From positions 1 through 64,000 of the forward strand of contig DATGZX010000355.1 in the NCBI GenBank assembly GCA_035296965.1: a DNA stretch of 64,000 nucleotides. Direction: 5' to 3'. This document shows positions 17,165-27,702 of this stretch, in pieces. Position 1 is the first letter of the stretch, and every line of letters starts with the position of its first letter. Origin of the DNA: DATGZX01 sp035296965. Its GTDB lineage: Bacteria > Planctomycetota > Planctomycetia > Gemmatales > Gemmataceae. Position numbers and translations under genes: made by a program. The notes beneath the pieces are model-generated. The model was not told the origin of the DNA, ran no database searches, and saw only the letters and a program-made list of their open reading frames with translations.

Positions 17165-18280
17165 TTAGAGAACGCGGTATTTCTCCACCACCTTTTCATC
17201 CAGCTCGACTCCCAATCCCGGTTCTTCCGGAATCGTGATGTCTCCCTCGATCACGGGGAATCGCTGCCTGGTCAGTGTTTGCCGCAAGGCGCCCTGCTCG
17301 ACGCAATACTCGAAGTACTGGCTGTTGGGCAAAGCGGCCATGAAGTGCAGGGATGCGGCAATGTTGACGCCTGTCTTGTACGAATGATTGACGCACAGCC
17401 GGTGCCGTTCGTACGAATCCCAGCCGATGCGCTTCGACCGCCCCAACCCGCCAACGCGCGTCACGTCGACCTGCACGACGTCGATGCCTCCCACATCCAT
17501 CATTTGTTGAAATTCCTTGACGTCGCAAATCTCCTCGCCGGCCGCAATGCGCATGGGGCTCTGTGCGCTCAGCCGGGCATACCCCTGCAGGTTGTCCGGA
17601 TGCAACGGCTCTTCCAGCCAGGTGAGGTTGAACGGTTCGAATTGCTTGGCCCGCCGGATGGCAGTGGCGGTATCCCAGCAAAGCCCGGCATCGACCATCA
17701 ATTCCACCTCGGCGCCAATGCCCTTGCGCGCAGCACGCACGTGGGCGATGTCGCTTTCCTCGCTCTGCCCCATGGGGCCCCAGCCGAATTTGACAGCCCG
17801 ATAGCCCTGGTCAACGAGGTCGCGGCCGACCCTTTCCGTCTCCGTCGGCGTGTCGCCAAAGAGGATCGAGGCGTAGGCCCGCAGCGTTTTGCGAAAAGCG
17901 CCGCCGAGCAATTGATAGACAGGCCGATTGGTCGCTTTGCCGAAGATATCCCACAAGGCAATCTCGATGCCACTCATTGCGTGAATGGCCGCACCCTGAC
18001 GGCCAAAGAAGATCGAGCCCTCGTACATTCGATGAGTGAGACGTTCGATCTCGAACGGATCCTCGCCGAGGACACATTCCGCCAGCCCGCGACAGATCTT
18101 GTGAGAGAGCGGCGCCTCGATGATTGCCTTGGCAACCAGGGAGGAGGAATCCACTTCACCCAGGCCGGTGATCCCGGCATCCGTGTGCACTTTGACGACC
18201 AGAGTCTCCTGGCTACCGTCACAACGCTCGTTGACGTCAGGAAGGCGGAGGTGGATGGGCTCCACGCGCGTGATTCTCAT
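17165..18280 (-). CDS. Mandelate racemase / muconate lactonizing enzyme family protein
   Basis: A 371-aa enolase-superfamily enzyme. The three metal ligands can be placed at D197 (MVDAGLCW), E223/E224 (WLEEP) and E249 (AAGEE). K164 in AVKFGWGP sits at the general-base position, and NHSYKTGVNIAAS follows late in the barrel. Members abstract a proton alpha to a carboxylate in sugar acids or related substrates, and the exact substrate cannot be read here. It is the third gene of the cimA-valS unit, 24 bp after valS, so it probably shares their attenuated transcript. Confidence 0.88.
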   Translation of the reverse strand: MRITRVEPIHLRLPDVNERCDGSQETLVVKVHTDAGITGLGEVDSSSLVAKAIIEAPLSHKICRGLAECVLGEDPFEIERLTHRMYEGSIFFGRQGAAIHAMSGIEIALWDIFGKATNRPVYQLLGGAFRKTLRAYASILFGDTPTETERVGRDLVDQGYRAVKFGWGPMGQSEESDIAHVRAARKGIGAEVELMVDAGLCWDTATAIRRAKQFEPFNLTWLEEPLHPDNLQGYARLSAQSPMRIAAGEEICDVKEFQQMMDVGGIDVVQVDVTRVGGLGRSKRIGWDSYERHRLCVNHSYKTGVNIAASLHFMAALPNSQYFEYCVEQGALRQTLTRQRFPVIEGDITIPEEPGLGVELDEKVVEKYRVL

Positions 18281-18304
18281 GGCGCGGTTGGCTCCTTAGC
18301 TTGG

Positions 18305-21253
18305 TTACTGCCCACTCTGCAAGTCACGAAGATTCTCCTCCAAAACTGCAATCTGGTTCTGCAAATCCACCACCAGATCGCGCTGCTGCTGCACAACCTC
18401 CGGCGGCGCCTTGTCCACGAAGCTTGCGTTCTGCAGTTTCCCCTGGGTGGCCAACAAGTGCTTGCGTTTCTCCGCCAATTGCTTCTCCAGGCGCTTGGCT
18501 TCTGCCGCCGGGTCGATCAGGCCGCGAAGCGATACGTATGCCTCGAACTCGGGATTCACATAACCTCCCGATTGGGGCGGCTTTTGAATGTCCGGGCCAC
18601 AGCGCAACTGCCCGACGCCTGCCAAAGAGGTAATAAACGGCGCCAGCAATTGAAAATCGTCCGCCACGGCCGCCGGGCAACGAACGAATACCTCCAGGCC
18701 CGTCTTGGGATCGAGAGAATAGCGATTGCGGACTTCGCGCACCGCACGAACCAGCTCTTGCATCCGCGCGATGCGGCGCTCCATTCCCGGATCTTGCCAT
18801 GCCTTGGGAAAACTGGGCCAGGGCGCGATGACCACGCTTTCCGCGGCCGGCTCGGGTGTGGGCAGTCCACGTTCGAACGCGGCTTCCGCCAGCGCCTGCC
18901 AGATCGACTCCGCCACGAACGGCATGATAGGTTGCACCAAACGCAGGATCGCATCGAGGACGCCGACGAGCATGCGCTGCGCCAGCGCCCGGCCGCCCGC
19001 ATCGCGCAATCGGCCCTTGCTCATCTCCACGTACCAATCACAGAATGCCGACCATGTGAAGTCATAGATGCTGCGGGCAGCCTCGCTGAAGTGGTAGCCC
19101 TCCAACTGCTCCGTCACGTCGTGCGTTGCAGTTGCAAGCCGGCTCAGGATCCAGCGATCTTCAATCGGCAGATCCTCCAGGCGCAAAGCGCCCGGCGAAT
19201 ACCCCTCGAGATTCAGAAGCAAGAAGCGTGCGGCATTCCAGAGCTTGTTGGCAAAGTTTCGCCCGATCTCGAACTTCTCGGAAGCCTGCTTGGCCGTGGT
19301 CAGTTCTGCGTCTGCCGCCGGCCAGGGGCCGCCGGGCCGGAATGGTTTCTTGCAATTGGGGCAAGCGACCTTGCGCGTCCGCATGGACATGTGCTCTTGC
19401 TTGACCGGAACCAATGTCTGGCAATGCGGGCACACGTTGGACACCGGCATCCGGCTATCTTGCGTCTCGGTAGCCGAGTGCACCATCAAGAACCGCAACG
19501 CGTCGGTCCCGTAACGATCGATGATGTCCATCGGGTCGATGCCGTTGCCCTTGCTCTTGCTCATCCTCTCGCCAAAAGCATCGAGGATCGTCGGATGGAT
19601 GTAGACATGGTGGAACGGCACTTCGTCTATGTTGTAAATTCCGGCAATCACCATGCGCGCGACCCAGAGCGTGATGATGTCGCGACTCGTCAACAGCACG
19701 CTGGTCGGGTAGTAGTACCTCATCTGTTGCCAGTCCGGATTCTGCGGACCCGGCGGCAAATCGGGCAGCGCGGGGCCGGGCCACCCGAGCGTTGAATGCG
19801 GCCAAAGCGCGGAGCTGAACCACGTATCGAGCACGTCGGGGTCGCGTTCGAGCGGGTATTTCAGGCCGAGCGCATCCGCCGGCAAGTCTTCGAGGCCGCA
19901 GATCAGCCATTGGCCGTTTTCCTCGTCCAGCCGCCAGGCCACGTCCGTTCTGTCGGCAAATGCCTTCTTCAACTCGGCCTCTGGGCAGCGCGCATACCAG
20001 ATAGGTATGCGGTGACCCCACCAAAGTTGCCGACTGATGCACCAATCGCGTTTTTCGCCGAGCCAATCGAGGTACGTCTTGGCATAGCGCGGCGGAAAGA
20101 TTTTCACGCGACCGTCCTCGACGGCGTCCATGGCTGACTGGCCGAGGTCAACCATCTTCACGAACCACTGGTCGGAGAGATACGGCTCGACAGGCGTCTT
20201 GCTACGGTCGCTGTGCGCCAGTTCGATTTCGCGATCCTCGCGGCCGTCGAACAATCCCAGTTTTTCCATATCATCCGTGACGCGTTTGCGCGCTTCGTAG
20301 CGATCCAGCCCGGCGTACGGCCCACCACTGCCATTGATGGTGCCATCGGGATTGAGGATGTTGATCATGGGCAAGCTGTGCCGCAAGCCGCATGCATAGT
20401 CATTCGGGTCGTGCGCGGGAGTCACCTTCACCGCGCCGGTACCCAGCGCTGGATCGACGAGTAGCCCGTCGGCGATGATCGGGATCTCGCGATCGACGAG
20501 CGGCACCGTCACCGTCTTGCCGATGAGATGCTTATAGCGCTCATCGGACGGGTGCACGGCCACCGCGGTGTCGCCGAGCATGGTCTCTGGTCGAGTAGTG
20601 GAAAAACGAATGAACTCGTTCGTTCCCTTGACCGGGTAGCGGAAAGTCCAGAAACCGCCCTTCACGGTCTCGTGAAAGATCTCGTCATCGGCGACGGCCG
20701 TCTGCAAGTGGGTGTCCCAGTTGACGAGGCGTTTGCCGCGGTAGATCAAGCCGTCGCGAAAAAGCGCAAAGAAGGTATGGCGCACAGCGCGGGCGCACAC
20801 GGGATCCAGCGTGAAGCGGGTGCGTGGCCAGTCGCAACTGCAGCCGAGCTGGCGCAATTGACAAAGGATGCGCGCCTCGTATTGCTCCTTCCACGTCCAG
20901 ATGCGACGGACCAGTTCCTCGCGTCCCAGATCGTGACGGTTTTTGCCTTCTTCCTCGCGAATGCGGCGTTCGACGACGGCCTGGGTGGCGATGCCGGCAT
21001 GGTCGGTCCCCGGCATGTACAGGGCGTTGTAACCCTGCATGCGCCGGAAGCGGATCAGGACGTCCTGCAGCGTGTTGTTGAGGGCGTGCCCCATGTGCAG
21101 CGCGCCGGTCACATTGGGCGGCGGGATGACGATGCAGAATGGCTGGCGGCTCGCATCGGGCCGGCTGTGGAAGTAGCCGCGTTCGTCCCAGAATTTCAGC
21201 CAGCGCTCCTGCGCCTCGCGCGGGTCGTATTGCTTGGGGAGTTCGGTGGTCAT
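18305..21253 (-). CDS. valS: Valyl-tRNA synthetase with inserted zinc ribbon
   Basis: Charges tRNA-Val. The 982-aa class I enzyme has PPPNVTGALHMGHALNNTLQ (HMGH at 53-56), the editing domain, and the catalytic loop as RMSKS near residues 563-567. An anticodon-binding domain and a C-terminal coiled coil (EAKRLEKQLAEKRKHLL) follow. Residues 608-634 form CPHC-X19-CPNC, a zinc-ribbon pattern between the catalytic core and the anticodon domain. I do not know it from standard ValS. The gene begins three bases after the cimA stop, so both lie on one transcript governed by the Val-rich leader at 22915-23013. Confidence 0.96.
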   Translation of the reverse strand: MTTELPKQYDPREAQERWLKFWDERGYFHSRPDASRQPFCIVIPPPNVTGALHMGHALNNTLQDVLIRFRRMQGYNALYMPGTDHAGIATQAVVERRIREEEGKNRHDLGREELVRRIWTWKEQYEARILCQLRQLGCSCDWPRTRFTLDPVCARAVRHTFFALFRDGLIYRGKRLVNWDTHLQTAVADDEIFHETVKGGFWTFRYPVKGTNEFIRFSTTRPETMLGDTAVAVHPSDERYKHLIGKTVTVPLVDREIPIIADGLLVDPALGTGAVKVTPAHDPNDYACGLRHSLPMINILNPDGTINGSGGPYAGLDRYEARKRVTDDMEKLGLFDGREDREIELAHSDRSKTPVEPYLSDQWFVKMVDLGQSAMDAVEDGRVKIFPPRYAKTYLDWLGEKRDWCISRQLWWGHRIPIWYARCPEAELKKAFADRTDVAWRLDEENGQWLICGLEDLPADALGLKYPLERDPDVLDTWFSSALWPHSTLGWPGPALPDLPPGPQNPDWQQMRYYYPTSVLLTSRDIITLWVARMVIAGIYNIDEVPFHHVYIHPTILDAFGERMSKSKGNGIDPMDIIDRYGTDALRFLMVHSATETQDSRMPVSNVCPHCQTLVPVKQEHMSMRTRKVACPNCKKPFRPGGPWPAADAELTTAKQASEKFEIGRNFANKLWNAARFLLLNLEGYSPGALRLEDLPIEDRWILSRLATATHDVTEQLEGYHFSEAARSIYDFTWSAFCDWYVEMSKGRLRDAGGRALAQRMLVGVLDAILRLVQPIMPFVAESIWQALAEAAFERGLPTPEPAAESVVIAPWPSFPKAWQDPGMERRIARMQELVRAVREVRNRYSLDPKTGLEVFVRCPAAVADDFQLLAPFITSLAGVGQLRCGPDIQKPPQSGGYVNPEFEAYVSLRGLIDPAAEAKRLEKQLAEKRKHLLATQGKLQNASFVDKAPPEVVQQQRDLVVDLQNQIAVLEENLRDLQSGQ

Positions 21254-21256
21254 AGG

Positions 21257-22831
<1,575 letters not shown>

Positions 22832-22844
22832 AACCCGCCTGCCA

Positions 22845-22879
22845 ACAAAAAGGCCCCGAAGCTGTTGGCTTCAGGGCCG
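22845..22879 (-). terminator. Attenuator terminator in the cimA-valS leader
   Basis: On the minus strand GGCCCTGAAGC and GCTTCGGGGCC form an 11-bp stem with a short loop and are followed by TTTTTG. It lies between the leader-peptide stop (22915) and the cimA start (22831). A competing arm is available upstream, around 22900-22912 (CGGGGCTTTGC), which can pair with part of the stem. Confidence 0.85.
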
Positions 22880-22914
22880 GGACTATTTCGGAGATGCTCA
22901 GCAAAGCCCCGGCG

Positions 22915-23013
22915 CTAACCCCCCTCGCGAACAACGACGACTGCTACGGGGCGCACTCCCTGCGCCGCGGCAATCGCGATGCTGGTAAGCCCAAGATGAT
23001 TCTGCTTGCCCAC
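22915..23013 (-). CDS. Valine-rich leader peptide of the cimA-valS operon
   Basis: A 32-codon frame too short for ordinary gene calling. It starts at GTG (23013) with GGCGAGG about ten bases upstream and ends at TAG (22917-22915). The C-terminal residues read RPVAVVVVREGG, so five of six consecutive codons are valine (GTA GCA GTC GTC GTT GTT). An intrinsic terminator follows within 70 bases and then cimA and valS. This is the classic layout of transcription attenuation, where ribosome stalling at valine codons when Val-tRNA is scarce allows readthrough. Isoleucine codons (two) lie earlier. No expression evidence is available. Confidence 0.8.
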   Translation of the reverse strand: MGKQNHLGLTSIAIAAAQGVRPVAVVVVREGG

Positions 23014-23107
23014 GTGTGAAAGCCTCGCCTTGTGACCAAACCTTGAATCAATGTTAGAAAGCTAGGCGGGAGATGTCAATTCGGCCCCATCGCTCTGCAA
23101 CCTCTTC

Positions 23108-23572
23108 TCAAGGAATACGCGTTGAGGGTACGTAGGTCCTGGGTACCTTTTGTCCCGGAGTTTGGCCCGGCAATGGCGTGTAGTGGAAGGCCGGCACGGT
23201 CTCCGCGGGCTGGACGGTTGCTGCATTGGCGGCTGCGATGCTGGAGCCTTCGGGAATGAACTCGACCGTGTTCACGGCCGGCACCGTGAACGGCCGACCA
23301 TCGACCATGTCCTTGTGCTCGGCAATTCGCACGACGCGAAAAGCGCCGAGCCCAGGTAGACTCACTTCCTTGCCCCGGGCAAGCTCGTCACGAATCGCAG
23401 GCCCCAGTGCCGTGAAGAACCGGGTTGCCTGATCCTCAGTAAGCTTTGCCGTGCGGGCCAAGCGCTGGTTCAGGGTCTCGTTCTGCGGAATGGGACGCTG
23501 AGAGTAAGCAAGGGCAGTGAACCCAAGCACTCCAAGCAGGACGCCTAGTGCCAACTTCTGTCGCTGGTGCAT
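23108..23572 (-). CDS. HU/IHF-fold-like protein with signal peptide
   Basis: A 154-aa protein. Residues 1-23 (LALGVLLGVLGFTALAYS) form a signal peptide or anchor. Residues about 33-107 follow the HU pattern: LTEDQATRFFTALGPAIRDE, then LARGKEVSLPGLGAFRVVRI and a basic-to-hydrophobic arm, ending VNTVEFIPEG. The C-terminus is Pro/Thr-rich. HU proteins bind DNA in the cytoplasm, so an exported version is unexpected. It may have another role, such as extracellular DNA binding or a repurposed fold. GAGGAG lies seven bases before the ATG at 23572, which favours it over the one at 23599. Confidence 0.65.
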   Translation of the reverse strand: MHQRQKLALGVLLGVLGFTALAYSQRPIPQNETLNQRLARTAKLTEDQATRFFTALGPAIRDELARGKEVSLPGLGAFRVVRIAEHKDMVDGRPFTVPAVNTVEFIPEGSSIAAANAATVQPAETVPAFHYTPLPGQTPGQKVPRTYVPSTRIP

Positions 23573-23696
23573 GATGCGCTCCTCAGGCTGGACACCCATT
23601 TTGATTGTCGGACTCTGATTCCGTTGTCTTGAGGCCGTTCTTGGCCGGCATCCCCCTCGAATAGAAAATATAGCTCACGGAGGAGCCCTGTAACGT

Positions 23697-25310
23697 TCAT
23701 GAATCTTGCTCTGGCGGCGGACAGATGAGATGACGTTGCCAATGGCTGTCGTCCCGGTTGGGGAAATCGCTACGATAATGCACGCCTCTCGATTCTTCAC
23801 GCTGCAGAGCCGCCCAGATCATGAGCTGGGCAACGCTGAGCAGGTTCTGCAGTTCCCAGCCTTCCTGAGTGTCGAAAGTTCGCGCCAGAGCATAACGGCA
23901 CCAGAACTCAACGCTCTCCTCGGCCTCCTTCAAGCTCCTCAGTTCTCGGACAATGCCCATCTTGCGGACCATCAAGCTGCGCAGTGCGTTGGTTACGTCC
24001 GCCACATCAAGCGTTTCCAGGGACGAGGCAGCAAAACGCGCTTGCAGAGGCGGCACGCGGAAGGTGTCGGGCATACGGGCGGCCGCTTCCGCAGCCCCGC
24101 GTCCGCACAGACTTCCAAAGACGAGCCCCTCGAGCAAACTGTTGGAAGCCAGCCGATTGGCCCCGTGCAAGCCGCTGGACGTGACCTCCCCGGCAGCCCA
24201 CAAGCGAGGCAAGGTGGTACGGCCCTCGGCATCGATGGTCACGCCGCCGATCATGTAGTGCGCCCCAGGTCGAACGGGGATCATGTTTTTGGTGATGTCC
24301 AACCCGAAGCTCTGGCAGACACGCTCGATGCCGGGAAACCGCTGATGCACCCGCTGCGGGTCGAGGTGAGTAAGGTCCAAGTAAACGTTCGGGTGCTGGG
24401 TATGGTCCATACAGCGGAAAATTGCTCGGGCCACGATGTCGCGCGGCGCCAGCTCCGCGCGCGCATCCTCTGCAAGCATGAAACGGATGCCGTTGCGGTC
24501 GCGCAGGTAGGCCCCTTCACCGCGAACTGCCTCGCTGATCAGATACCGGGCCGAGCCCGCAACGTAGAGGACGGTAGGATGGAATTGCATGAATTCCATA
24601 TCTCGAACCTGGGCGCCGGCCCTGTAGGCGGCGGCCATGCCGTCCCCTGTGGCCACCGCGGGATTCGTGGTTTCTCGGTAAACCATGCCGACCCCGCCGC
24701 TGGCCAGGATTGTCTGCTTTGCCCAGATCAAGAGCTTGTCGCGCTGGGGACGATGGACGAGGGCGCCGGCACAGGCCCCCTCGTGGGTCAACAGGTCCGC
24801 AGTGAACGTTTGATCCCAGACGGTAATGTTCGGAGCTTGTTGAGCACGGTCGATGACCGCCCGCATCACTTCGTGTCCCGTGGCATCACCAAGAGCGTGC
24901 ACAATGCGGCGATGGCTGTGGCCGCCTTCCCGCGTTAGAGCCAGCCGGCCATCTTCCACGTCGAAGTGGGTACCCCAGCGGATCAGATCGTTTATCTGGT
25001 TGGGCGCCTCGCGGACCACCAACTCGACGATGCTCCGTTCGCACAAGCCGGCACCGGCGCGCAGGGTATCCTCGATGTGATTCTCGAAACGGTCCTCGGG
25101 GGACATCACGCCCGCGATGCCGCCCTGGGCATAATTGCTGTTGCTCTGCTGAACGCTATCCTTGGTCACGACCAGGACGTGGAGATCCGGTGGAACCTCG
25201 AGGGCGGCCCGCAGGCCGGCGATGCCCGCGCCGATCACGAGAATGTCGCTGAAGAAATGCGGGGTTTGCTTTGGGCCAAAGGGAACCAGATATCTGCGCG
25301 TTGAGTACAT
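23697..25310 (-). CDS. nadB: L-aspartate oxidase
   Basis: Oxidises L-aspartate to iminoaspartate for NAD synthesis, with FAD and O2 or fumarate. The 537-aa protein has the Rossmann start VIGAGIAGLRAALEV, the NYAQGGIAGV motif, HSHRRIVHALGDATGHEVMRA, and VRPGAHYMIGGVTIDAEGRT with the active-site region. GEVTSSGLHGANRLASNSLLEGLVFG is the second FAD block. A C-terminal helical domain completes it. nadA and nadC are not in the window. It is divergent from the FHA-HD-GYP gene across a ~340-bp gap. Confidence 0.95.
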   Translation of the reverse strand: MYSTRRYLVPFGPKQTPHFFSDILVIGAGIAGLRAALEVPPDLHVLVVTKDSVQQSNSNYAQGGIAGVMSPEDRFENHIEDTLRAGAGLCERSIVELVVREAPNQINDLIRWGTHFDVEDGRLALTREGGHSHRRIVHALGDATGHEVMRAVIDRAQQAPNITVWDQTFTADLLTHEGACAGALVHRPQRDKLLIWAKQTILASGGVGMVYRETTNPAVATGDGMAAAYRAGAQVRDMEFMQFHPTVLYVAGSARYLISEAVRGEGAYLRDRNGIRFMLAEDARAELAPRDIVARAIFRCMDHTQHPNVYLDLTHLDPQRVHQRFPGIERVCQSFGLDITKNMIPVRPGAHYMIGGVTIDAEGRTTLPRLWAAGEVTSSGLHGANRLASNSLLEGLVFGSLCGRGAAEAAARMPDTFRVPPLQARFAASSLETLDVADVTNALRSLMVRKMGIVRELRSLKEAEESVEFWCRYALARTFDTQEGWELQNLLSVAQLMIWAALQREESRGVHYRSDFPNRDDSHWQRHLICPPPEQDS

Positions 25311-25651
25311 GATGGGCCCCCACCTCTACAACAATTGGAGGCCGGCATCCAGGGACCAGGATTTAGGCCAATTCGGTACTTTAGAGGAATATAGCAAAGT
25401 TACTCGTTTACGGGCAACGATGCCCGCTCCCATGGTCGAGGGCTGGTCTTTCTCCGGAGACGTAACTTCTCGCCGTAACAAAGAATTCATCCTTTGCCGT
25501 TTATCCAGTCGACGTTGGCGTTGAGGTGGAGAGAGGATGAGCGGGCCACTTTTGCCGTACTTGCAAGCTATAGTTTAGAGGCCTTGCCAACGGAACACAC
25601 GATCCCACGAAGTACTTACCAGCCAATGGGGCCGTGCCAGAGGAGGTTCGG
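25311..25651. other. Divergent intergenic region, nadB / FHA-HD-GYP
   Basis: About 340 bases that must hold two divergent promoters. I see no open frame, no long hairpin and no convincing paired -35/-10 boxes. An isolated TATAGT near 25570 could be a -10 element for the plus-strand gene. Confidence 0.4.
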
Positions 25652-27202
25652 GTGAAGAGTTGCATCCGCCTACGCAAAGTCGACGAGGAAAACGAGGACC
25701 AGGTTTGGGAAACTGGTACGCGCTTGCGGATTGGGCGACAGGATACGCTCGAAATCGTCCTCAACGACGGCTCGGTGAGCCGTCATCACGCGGAGGTGTA
25801 TGTCACAAGCCGAGGTTGGCGTGTCCGCGATTTGAAGAGCACAAACGGGACGTTTCTCAATGGCCGGCGCCTGGGGGGAACCGATTGGCCTCTACGGCCG
25901 CACGACATCATCAAGTGCGGCAACATCACGCTCGCAGTGGATATGCTCGAATACGGCCGAGAGAGCGCGCCGCTTGACGAGGCCCACCTGATTGTCGAAG
26001 CAACGGCGTCGTTTGCCTGGGAGGACGCTTTGCAGGGTCTCGCCTTCGACCAGGACCGTGGTCCCCGGCCAGGCGAACAGCTTCTGGCGTTGCTTCGCGC
26101 CGGTCACCATCTCGGACACCTCGACAGCGAAGACGAGTTACTGCATTCTGTGCTCAACGACGCTGTTTCCGCACTCGATGCCCAGCGCGGCGCGATCGTG
26201 CTTGCAGAAGGGCCGAGCGACAGCCTGAGACTGCGGGCCCTGGCGAATGGCATGGGCGACGCGCCCAGCCGACCCGGCTTCAGCCAAAACCTGGCCCAGC
26301 GCTCGTTCGCCAGCGGTGAATCGATCCTGTGCCGCAAGGTGGAGGAACACCCGGAACTCGCCATGGCGCAGAGCATCGCAGAAGGCGCCATGGCATCGGT
26401 CCTGTGCGTGCTCCTGCGGACGCCGCGCAAGCGCTTGGGAGTCCTTCATCTCGACCGCGGCCCCCTGCAACGGCCCTTCACCAAGGACGATCTCCACCTG
26501 GCCGACGCGCTCGCAGCCAGTGTGTCGGCCGGCATCGAGAGCGCGCAACTCCTCCGGCAGCAGCGCGAGCTCTTCCTGAGCACGATTACCGTCCTCGCGC
26601 AGGCGATTGATCTCAAAGACGACTGTACCGGCAACCATACGGCCCGCGTGAGCAAGTATGCGGAGCTGCTAGCCATGCAGATGGAGCTGGACGCCGACGA
26701 TTTGAAATGGATTCGCTTCGGCACGCCGTTGCACGACATCGGTAAGATCGGCATCGATGATGCGATCTTGAAGAAGCCGGGCGCGCTCACGCCCGAGGAG
26801 TACCGGATCATGCAGTCGCATACGTTAAAAGGCGCTGCCATCCTGGGCTCCGTGCCTGAACTGGCCCCAGTCATCCCGATTGTGCGCTCCCACCATGAGC
26901 GCTGGGACGGCAAAGGTTACCCGGACAAGCTTTCTGGAGCGGACATCCCACGGTTGGCCCGCATCGTTGCTGTTGCGGATACCTTCGACGCGATGACTTC
27001 CGATCGCCCGTATCGCAAGGGCATGTCGCCCGAGACCGCTTTCGCGGAGGTGGAAAATCAAAGCGGCAAGCAGTTTGATCCCGAGTGCGCCAAAGCCTTC
27101 TTGTCGATTCAGGGCCAGCTCGTGCAGGGAATGGAGCTGCCGGCCGAAAGAATTGCCCGCTCGCCCCTGGATGCCACGTTAACGACCATCCGCTCTGCGT
27201 AA
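25652..27202 (+). CDS. FHA-GAF-HD-GYP protein, putative c-di-GMP phosphodiesterase
   Basis: A 516-aa three-domain signalling protein. Residues about 4-100 form an FHA phosphothreonine-binding domain (RIGRQ, GSVSRHHAEVYV, STNGTFLNGR). Residues about 150-305 form a GAF domain. Residues about 325-500 form HD-GYP, with GNHTARVSKYAELL, HDIGKIGI (HD at 361-362) and RSHHERWDGKGYP (GYP at 422-424). HD-GYP domains hydrolyse cyclic di-GMP. The start is GTG at 25652, five bases after a perfect GAGGAGG. The GTG at 25634 is in frame but lies upstream of that site. Together with the c-di-GMP riboswitch at 3112-3228 it indicates live c-di-GMP signalling. Confidence 0.9.
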   Translation: MKSCIRLRKVDEENEDQVWETGTRLRIGRQDTLEIVLNDGSVSRHHAEVYVTSRGWRVRDLKSTNGTFLNGRRLGGTDWPLRPHDIIKCGNITLAVDMLEYGRESAPLDEAHLIVEATASFAWEDALQGLAFDQDRGPRPGEQLLALLRAGHHLGHLDSEDELLHSVLNDAVSALDAQRGAIVLAEGPSDSLRLRALANGMGDAPSRPGFSQNLAQRSFASGESILCRKVEEHPELAMAQSIAEGAMASVLCVLLRTPRKRLGVLHLDRGPLQRPFTKDDLHLADALAASVSAGIESAQLLRQQRELFLSTITVLAQAIDLKDDCTGNHTARVSKYAELLAMQMELDADDLKWIRFGTPLHDIGKIGIDDAILKKPGALTPEEYRIMQSHTLKGAAILGSVPELAPVIPIVRSHHERWDGKGYPDKLSGADIPRLARIVAVADTFDAMTSDRPYRKGMSPETAFAEVENQSGKQFDPECAKAFLSIQGQLVQGMELPAERIARSPLDATLTTIRSA

Positions 27203-27274
27203 GTTGTAGGGAGAGTCGCTAGGTCGGCCTTCGCCCGCGGCCTATCTCGGAGCGGGTCGCGCCTGAGCTGAAGA

Positions 27275-27697
27275 TCAGTGTTCCGTCTCGCCATGCGCTC
27301 TTCTGGCAACGCGCAATTGCGCCCGCGCCCGCTCCAGCGTCCTTTGATGAGTTTCCTGAGCTTCGGGGGTCACGGCAGGCGTGTGCGCCAGGTCCAGGCT
27401 CTGGGTCGCGGCCTGGGTGTCGACGTCCTCGCCGCGGATGGCTCGGGGCGTGAGTACGGTCACTGTATTGCTGCGCACCTGGGCAAAGCCCCCATCGACA
27501 AAAAAACGGCGTGTGGTCGCCCCATGGCGGATGCGCAGCTCTCCAGAACCCAGGCGCCCGATCAACGGCGCCCGGCCGGGCAGCACGCCCAGTTCACCGT
27601 CGTACATCGGTAGAGCCACGAAATCGACCGCTTCATCGAGTACGGCCCTTTCGGGCGTCACGACCACGCACTGGAGCGATCGTGTGGATTGATCCAT
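27275..27697 (-). CDS. atpC: F-type ATP synthase epsilon subunit
   Basis: The 140-aa central-stalk subunit that modulates rotation and inhibits hydrolysis. LQCVVVTPERAVLDEAVDFV and MYDGELGVLPGRAPLIGRLGSGELRI are the conserved beta-sandwich blocks, followed by VDGGFAQVRSNTVTVL and a helical hairpin. It is the last gene of the atp operon, five bases after atpD. Confidence 0.95.
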   Translation of the reverse strand: MDQSTRSLQCVVVTPERAVLDEAVDFVALPMYDGELGVLPGRAPLIGRLGSGELRIRHGATTRRFFVDGGFAQVRSNTVTVLTPRAIRGEDVDTQAATQSLDLAHTPAVTPEAQETHQRTLERARAQLRVARRAHGETEH

Positions 27698-27702
27698 GAG
27701 AG

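Noticed and set aside
17279..19795. 838-codon open frame antisense to valS and the enolase-superfamily gene
   Set aside because: Both opposite-strand genes are complete with clear motifs. The antisense product has no recognisable domain, and its length follows from high G+C codon bias.
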